Part shown: positions 59,309 to 64,000 of the stretch, piece by piece
How the letters are laid out: every line of letters begins with the position of its first letter
How positions within the stretch are numbered: position 1 is the stretch's first letter
Position numbers and translations under genes: made by a program
Notes under the pieces: model-generated
Database searches by the model: none
Told to the model about the DNA's origin: nothing
Seen by the model: only the letters and a program-made list of their open reading frames with translations
NCBI GenBank assembly: GCA_030268105.1
Contig: BSDZ01000101.1
Location: 1,178,001 to 1,242,000 of the forward strand
Direction of reading: 5' to 3'
From: Volvox africanus
Taxonomy: Eukaryota; Chlorophyta; Chlorophyceae; Chlamydomonadales; Volvocaceae
DNA length: 64,000 bases

Positions 59309-60666
59309 AACGGGGATGTGCTGGGGCGTATCATACCCTTCGCGAGTAAATCCGTCACCTGGCGCTTTACCTCATCCAGCTCCAATGGACTCAACCTGTA
59401 CATTGGCCGGGCTGTAGGCTGCGCTCCAGGCATGAGAGGGATTGTGTGATCAACAGGACGCATAGGTGGTAGGCCGGGGATATCTTTAAAGACGTCCTCA
59501 TACTGCGACAGTAGGGCCTCAACCTCAGGATCCGCAGAAATCTGCGCGGTGGTGACACAACAGCTCACCCGCGGCCTTAAAAGCAGTCCGTGGGCACCCT
59601 TCCGTAACAAACGGACGGCCTCCTTACGCCCGACTAGCTCTGGTTCGATTCGCGCGGCCATTGCGGTCACAGCGAAATTAACCATAGGCACCGCCTCAGT
59701 TTCGCCCTCCTTTGGTGTGACATGTTCGAACGACAGGAAAGGTACCTTAATCGACAGAGTACCCTTGCACATATGCAGGGTTGCGGTCTCCATGTCGATG
59801 CGCGCGCGGTACTGTCGTAATGTCGACGACCCCATTATGTACGGTGCAGTCTCTGCTAAGCCCTGCAGCACGTACGGCCGGGTCACAACACGCAAAGGGC
59901 CTAACGATAGGCTAAGGGTAATCCTGCCCACGATGGGATGCTTACCCCCGTCAGCAAGGGTAACCTGTGGACAATCAGACGACTCTGGAGACAACCCCAG
60001 CGCATTCACCTCTGCGACAGAGATGAAGTCGTCGCTGGCACCGGTGTCAACAAGTGCCTTCAGAGTACGGCCATTCAAACCGATCTGAACCACAGGGACA
60101 CGGTTATCTACGAGCGACTGCCCAGCAGACAACGTCAGTGCACTTAAGGCGGGTCCGTAACCAACGGCACCCCCATCAGGAGCTTCGTACCAAACGTCAA
60201 CCGAGTAGGATAGGCATGGCCACGGAGCCAGCGTACCCTCCCAATCCACACCATTAAACAAAACGGTGCCCGGCTCGAACCGGTGGACATGCCGCATACC
60301 CCTTAACGATGCCTCTGCCTTGCGCCGACAGAAAGCAGGGAGTAATACACATGCGGCAGTGCCTGGATATTGACGCCTACATCTCCTGTATATGGCCAAC
60401 TGTTCCGACATCTCACGCAGAGACGAGGGGATGAACAAAACCACGTGGTTAGACAGATCGATAGACGACAGGGGACGGCGAGGTGTAAACAAATTACACA
60501 ACGGGTCGAAGCAGAGAAGTCCCGTGCGTCCGTCAAGCGTGATGCGTCGCGCAATGACTCGCTCGATGTGTCCAAGTACACAAGGCAACAATGCCTTAAC
60601 GGCTGGCCGTAAGGATGACCACCGACCACGCGTTAGTTCAGAAATCCCGGGTGGTGCCCCCTCCAC
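59251..60666 (-). CDS. Element C pol 5' frame: protease and RT start
   Basis: A 471-codon frame with the retropepsin active site in ALVDTGASDDFISV. The QVTLADGGKHPIVGRITLSL strand and the linker DIPGLPPMRPVDHTIPL follow. RLSPLELDEVKRQVTDLLAK and RPSTSP come next. It then leaves the pol frame: after RPSTSP the sequence reads FCLSVRR and stops shortly afterwards. Elements A and B keep about 13 more nucleotides here. As it stands protease and RT cannot be made as one chain without a frame change. Confidence 0.88.
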   Translation of the reverse strand: MEGAPPGISELTRGRWSSLRPAVKALLPCVLGHIERVIARRITLDGRTGLLCFDPLCNLFTPRRPLSSIDLSNHVVLFIPSSLREMSEQLAIYRRCRRQYPGTAACVLLPAFCRRKAEASLRGMRHVHRFEPGTVLFNGVDWEGTLAPWPCLSYSVDVWYEAPDGGAVGYGPALSALTLSAGQSLVDNRVPVVQIGLNGRTLKALVDTGASDDFISVAEVNALGLSPESSDCPQVTLADGGKHPIVGRITLSLSLGPLRVVTRPYVLQGLAETAPYIMGSSTLRQYRARIDMETATLHMCKGTLSIKVPFLSFEHVTPKEGETEAVPMVNFAVTAMAARIEPELVGRKEAVRLLRKGAHGLLLRPRVSCCVTTAQISADPEVEALLSQYEDVFKDIPGLPPMRPVDHTIPLMPGAQPTARPMYRLSPLELDEVKRQVTDLLAKGMIRPSTSPFCLSVRRMGPCACALITGG

Positions 60667-60684
60667 AGGAACCCGGGCAAGCCC

Positions 60685-61920
60685 CTATTTCGGCTGAGGT
60701 ACAAACGGCGGCATTAGAGGGCAATCCTTCGTAGAATGGCTCTCCGCACACCGTAGACAAACGTTGGCCAATTTTCGACGCTCGAATTCGGAACGATTGC
60801 AATTCCATTTTGGCATAAATGTGTCATCCGTACGAGTACGCTTCGCGTTGGGGTCGGAACGCTGTGCGGCTGCCGACGACGGCGCACCACCACGCTTCCT
60901 GTTCCTAGCTGGGTCCGAGCTCGGACCTGCTCCTCCTGTACCACGGACACCCGAGCTAGCGCCCCCACGCGCCTTGCGTTGCCCGTTGCTGCGTCGCGTC
61001 GCGGCAGTAGGCGTGGGGCGGGTCGCGCCGAGGTCCTGGTCGAGAGCTACAGCTTCCCCAAGCGGATCCTGCACTTGCACGGCATTTGCACGAGGGGCAG
61101 ACTTGACTTCTTCCTCGCCGGCAAGAAGTCGTATCTCCGCGCCCTTAGCAAAAGCGACCAACGCGTCATACGACTTGATCTGCGCTCCAACCAAGTCAGT
61201 GGCGCACCATTTAGCCAAAAGTTTCGTTAGGCCTCGCCTAAACCAAAAGACACGCTCAGATTCGGTGAGGTCAGCAATGGGAGTCACAAGTGCTTCGAAG
61301 CGTGACTGGTACGCAGGTACATTTTCATCCCGACGCATGTGGTAGCTACCCGCTGCCAAAACGTTACGAGCTTCCACATCGCGTGCTTGAACCTCAGTAG
61401 CGAATCGTGCGAGCAAAGCGGCGACTAACTCGTCAAAAGTATAGCTGCCCCGGGCGTTGGTCCAATTGCGATACCAGTCCTTCGCTGCGCCCTCGAGGGT
61501 GTTACCAACGAAGAGACACCTGATACCGTCATTGTCGCCACCATGAACAGCTTGGAGGTACTTTTTAGCGTCACGCACGTACGCACGAGGAGCATCGGCT
61601 ATGCTATGCCCTGGTGCCTTGTCGGTCAGCGAAATATTGAGCCTAGGAACGGGAATCGACAATCTCATCACCTCAGGGATGTCATCATGCCCTCGAGCTT
61701 GAGGTAATGGCAGAACCCTTGGTCCAGCAGTGTTGTCCATATTCGTGTTCACTGCTGAATGCGGCACAATTAAGTGAGCAGGGGTCTGAAGGAAAAGGGG
61801 CTCTTGAGTGGCTCGCGCGCCAACAGTCTCAAGACCTCTATCCGGCGCTCTAGCAGCTACAACGAAATCGGGTTGGCTAGCTAGGCTAGTGTGCGGTGTA
61901 TCGTCGTGTTCCGCGGACAT
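60685..61920 (-). CDS. Element C gag
   Basis: A 411-codon frame upstream of the protease, in retrotransposon gag position. It has a capsid-like helical core (NTLEGAAKDWYRNW, SYTFDELVAALLARFA, RFEALVTPIADL) and a basic, glycine/arginine-rich linker. Near the C-terminus is a zinc knuckle, CLRCAESHSTKDC, with spacing C-x2-C-x3-H-x4-C, one residue shorter than the usual C-x2-C-x4-H-x4-C. It forms the particle and packages element RNA. Pol starts about 20 nt downstream in another frame. Confidence 0.88.
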   Translation of the reverse strand: MSAEHDDTPHTSLASQPDFVVAARAPDRGLETVGARATQEPLFLQTPAHLIVPHSAVNTNMDNTAGPRVLPLPQARGHDDIPEVMRLSIPVPRLNISLTDKAPGHSIADAPRAYVRDAKKYLQAVHGGDNDGIRCLFVGNTLEGAAKDWYRNWTNARGSYTFDELVAALLARFATEVQARDVEARNVLAAGSYHMRRDENVPAYQSRFEALVTPIADLTESERVFWFRRGLTKLLAKWCATDLVGAQIKSYDALVAFAKGAEIRLLAGEEEVKSAPRANAVQVQDPLGEAVALDQDLGATRPTPTAATRRSNGQRKARGGASSGVRGTGGAGPSSDPARNRKRGGAPSSAAAQRSDPNAKRTRTDDTFMPKWNCNRSEFERRKLANVCLRCAESHSTKDCPLMPPFVPQPK

Positions 61921-62140
61921 GGAGCACGAAACGATACCCTAGTTTTGCGTAATAGAAGCCGACTTCTATCGCAAAGGCAAGAGTACAAAACAATTCGGTG
62001 AGCCTACCGACAGTACTCTTGAGAAGATTCAGTAAACTCAGCAAGTACTTGCCCAGCTGAGTCCTGATCTCCGTAGTTTGGGCGATGAGAGTCGCCAACT
62101 GGTCCGGACGAAAGCCGGTCTCAGTCGTCGCGGCAAGCAA
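61886..62140 (-). CDS. Small frame in the element C leader, upstream of gag
   Basis: An 84-codon frame overlapping the gag start by about 35 nt. It contains a leucine-rich helix (LGKYLLSLLNLLKSTVGRL). No known family. It could be an N-terminal extension of gag in a broken frame or non-coding leader. Confidence 0.3.
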   Translation of the reverse strand: MLAATTETGFRPDQLATLIAQTTEIRTQLGKYLLSLLNLLKSTVGRLTELFCTLAFAIEVGFYYAKLGYRFVLHVRGTRRYTAH

Positions 62141-62222
62141 TGCCGGTGCACTGAGATTACCTGCGACTCAGAGCATACACTTACACAACAAGTGCGGCAA
62201 TCTAGGCAAAACAATTAAACAA

Positions 62223-62318
62223 TTACAAACCGGAAGCGGCGGCGTCCAAAACGGCGCGGCCTAAGTCTTCGGCAAAAGTATCTAGCGGTCCTCGTGGTTC
62301 GTCGCTGGAACTCGCCAT
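62223..62318 (-). CDS. Possible 31-codon leader ORF of element C
   Basis: It starts MASSSDEPRGPLDTFAEDLG, has an alanine-rich end and lies about 50 nt inside the 5' LTR. If translated it would be the first start on the element RNA. It may be an upstream ORF or the original gag start. Confidence 0.3.
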   Translation of the reverse strand: MASSSDEPRGPLDTFAEDLGRAVLDAAASGL

Positions 62319-62370
62319 AGAAAGAACCTACTTCCGATTAGACAAAGAGAGACAGTTAGGCAACGAACCT

Positions 62371-62382
62371 GTCTCGATACCA
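62371..62382 (-). other. Element C primer-binding site
   Basis: On the element strand, TGGTATCGAGAC stands three bases inside the LTR. The first seven bases match the 3' end complement of initiator-Met tRNA; later bases diverge from the plant consensus. Confidence 0.65.
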
Positions 62383-62385
62383 AAT

Positions 62386-63209
62386 TGTTGTACCTCTCGT
62401 TCGCGTTTGCTCATAAGTATCTGCACGTCTGGAGACTATCGACACCGATGCGCGAGCACTTGCAAGTACAGCAAGGCAAGCGAGAGCAAACAGAGACAGC
62501 GGAAGACTTCAAGACGAAGAGAGATATAACTTACAGTTTTATGGATCAGAACGATGCAATGGACGAAATCGCCGTCAGCGCCGGAAGCAAGCAATCATCA
62601 CGCGGCGGTGATTAGCGAAGTTAAGGCTTAGCTCGGGCTAAGTAGAATAGTGTATAGAAATAGTGATTTAGAACACACGAGTGTTCTCCGGTATCGGATA
62701 TCTTGTCTAGCTTAGCCGTCCTCGCATCTGTTATACTCGCAGCATCGCAGTGCCGTACGATTCACATTAGGAGGCCGATCCTAGATGTGACAACCCTACT
62801 GCGTCTAGGCGATGTCTACGCATGATAACATATAAGCCTTTCCGGCATTCGCATGATGCAAGGGTCCGGATAACGATATCCGGTTGCAGGGCATGTATCG
62901 CGACGAGTGCGGCGCTCTCAACGTGTGCTATAATGAAGTAATATTATATCAGATAATATTACTTATCGTTTCGTAGCACGAGCATAATGCGCACTTCCAT
63001 GCTTCGGGCTTTCATGCATGCTAGGCGGATTTGCCATGATGCGATGTCGCGATGGATAATGACAACATGCCAAATGCATATATAAATGTACACGAATACA
63101 TTTATATCATGCAGATTCATTCATATGTAATGCGTTCATCACAAAAGCACTTCGCCTCATAGGATCGCGTCGACCTACGCGTCGGCGGAAAATGAACCGT
63201 AGCACAACA
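62386..63209 (-). repeat. Element C 5' LTR
   Basis: 824 bp. It is the partner of 55753-56576 with one base difference by eye, and carries the same hairpin (62937-62963). It would hold the promoter of element C. Confidence 0.93.
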
Positions 63210-64000
63210 GATTGCACCCGTGGCCTCACAAGCAACACATGGGCACCTTTCCGTATCATCTGATCGGTTTCTTTGCGCCCAATTAGCTTGGGTTCTTGAT
63301 TTCGGTGGACGATCGCCGCTAAAGTGAAATTAACCTCGGGCTCCGCAACAGTTCCGCCCTCCTCTGGTGTGACATCTTGTTACGACAGGAAAGGTACCTT
63401 AGTCGATAGGTTCCCTTTGCACAAACTAAGTGTGGTGGACTCCATATCGATGCTCGCGCGGTACTGCCGTAATGTCGCGGCACCCAAAATGTACTGTGCC
63501 GTCTCCGAGAGACCTTGTAGCACATACGGTTGGGCCCTACCACGCAGAGGGCCTATCATTAGGCTCAGGGTGATCCTGCCCACGATGGGATGCTTACCTC
63601 CATCAGCGAGGGTAACCTGTGCACAATCAGACGACTGAGGGGTCAACCCCAATGCATTCACCTCCTTTGCCGAGATGAAGTAGATGCTGGCGCCAGTATC
63701 CACAAGCGCCTTCATTAATCGACCACCGAGGCCGATTTCGATGATAGGGACACGGTTTCCTGTCGGAGTCGACTCCACAGAAAGTAGAAGTGACCCTATG
63801 GCAGGCTGGAACCTGGTAGAATCCAAAAGAGGGGCCTCAAACCAAACTTCAGCAACATAAGATAGTTTGGGTTAGGTCGTCGGTTTTCCCGTCACATCCA
63901 CGCCATTGAACAAAGCGGTGTCCGACTCAAATCGGAGAACACATTGCATACCTTCCAGCAGCGACGCAGCCTTGCGTTGACTATAAGAAGGAATTAGTAT
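63210..64000 (-). pseudogene. Element B protease region, continuing past the window
   Basis: B sequence resumes right after element C. A minus-strand frame (63380-63826) has the retropepsin site ALVDTGASIYFISA and VTLADGGKHPIVGRITLSL. The next part, 63215-63370, is out of frame with it, so B's pol was already shifted here. Gag and the 5' LTR of B must lie to the right of the window. Confidence 0.82.

Larger units (their letters stand above)
55753..63209 (-). mobile_element. Element C: complete Ty3/gypsy chromovirus, nested in element B
   Basis: A 7,457-bp element in minus orientation. It has two 824-bp LTRs (55753-56576 and 62386-63209), TG..CA ends and a perfect 5-bp target duplication GATTG (55748-55752 and 63210-63214). 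Next to the 5' LTR is a primer-binding site that starts TGGTATC, as in initiator-Met tRNA-primed elements. A polypurine tract adjoins the 3' LTR. By eye the LTRs differ at one position (56197 G against 62830 A), so the insertion is recent. Gag and pol-like frames follow in the order gag, protease, RT, RNase H, integrase, chromodomain. The flanking B sequence is continuous across the insertion. Confidence 0.95.

Noticed and set aside
60764..61345. Long plus-strand frame opposite gag
   Set aside because: It is the antisense shadow of a GC-biased gag gene; the minus frame has the gag core and zinc knuckle.

Overview
This is a nuclear window from a eukaryotic protist, most likely an alga. Its protein genes are cut by many short GT-AG introns with all three phases. 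It has no operons or ribosome-binding sites, and it carries microsatellites and Ty3/gypsy chromodomain retrotransposons. A TTTTAGGG-type telomere-like tract (27871-27902) and a C2-XYPPX gene fit a green alga. However, the ubiquitin-conjugating enzyme is of UBE2E type and there are ACP6-type and GT49 (LARGE/B4GAT1-like) genes, so I do not commit to a lineage.

Left two thirds (about 1-49.6 kb), host genes. In order: the 3' part of an armadillo-repeat/EF-hand-like gene (+, 2025-4851); a complete UBE2E-type E2 (-, 7479-8496) divergent from a CDC6 replication-licensing ATPase (+, 8899-13662); a GT49-type glycosyltransferase (+, 14849-17948); a roughly 255-bp (ATAAT)n array; an unidentified CCHC zinc-knuckle gene (+, 20449-22809); and a 12-exon C2-domain/XYPPX-repeat gene (-, 24795-29893), divergent from an ACP6-like histidine acid phosphatase (+, 30273-37739). 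Then come a terminal exon of an unknown gene (-, 40279-40506), the RNA polymerase subunit RPB6/RPABC2 (+, 41441-43359), a tail resembling the C-terminus of NIMA-related kinases (-, 45088-45968), and two exons of another unknown gene (-, 47948-49398). I assembled exons by joining splice sites whose phases agree. UBE2E, RPB6, C2-XYPPX and CDC6 close into single frames without unresolved joints.

Right third (49.7-64 kb), a nest of Ty3/gypsy chromoviruses, all pol-coding on the minus strand. Element A is a deleted remnant. Element B (starting with an LTR at 51133) inserted into A. A complete element C (55753-63209; two 824-bp LTRs that differ by one base by eye; target duplication GATTG) inserted into B's pol. 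Separately, a solo LTR of the B family in opposite orientation (53363-54166; target duplication GTCGA) splits B's pol between RNase H and integrase. Element C looks young, yet its pol frame is broken by a deletion of about 13 nt just before the first RT motif. Element B's RT has YLDN in place of YLDD.

The window holds housekeeping and signalling genes plus a retrotransposon nest. I found no convincing new defence or biosynthetic system. The items most worth a second look are the co-varying palindrome kept by two LTR families, the hairpins in introns and spacers, the two divergent gene pairs, and the unidentified zinc-knuckle gene.
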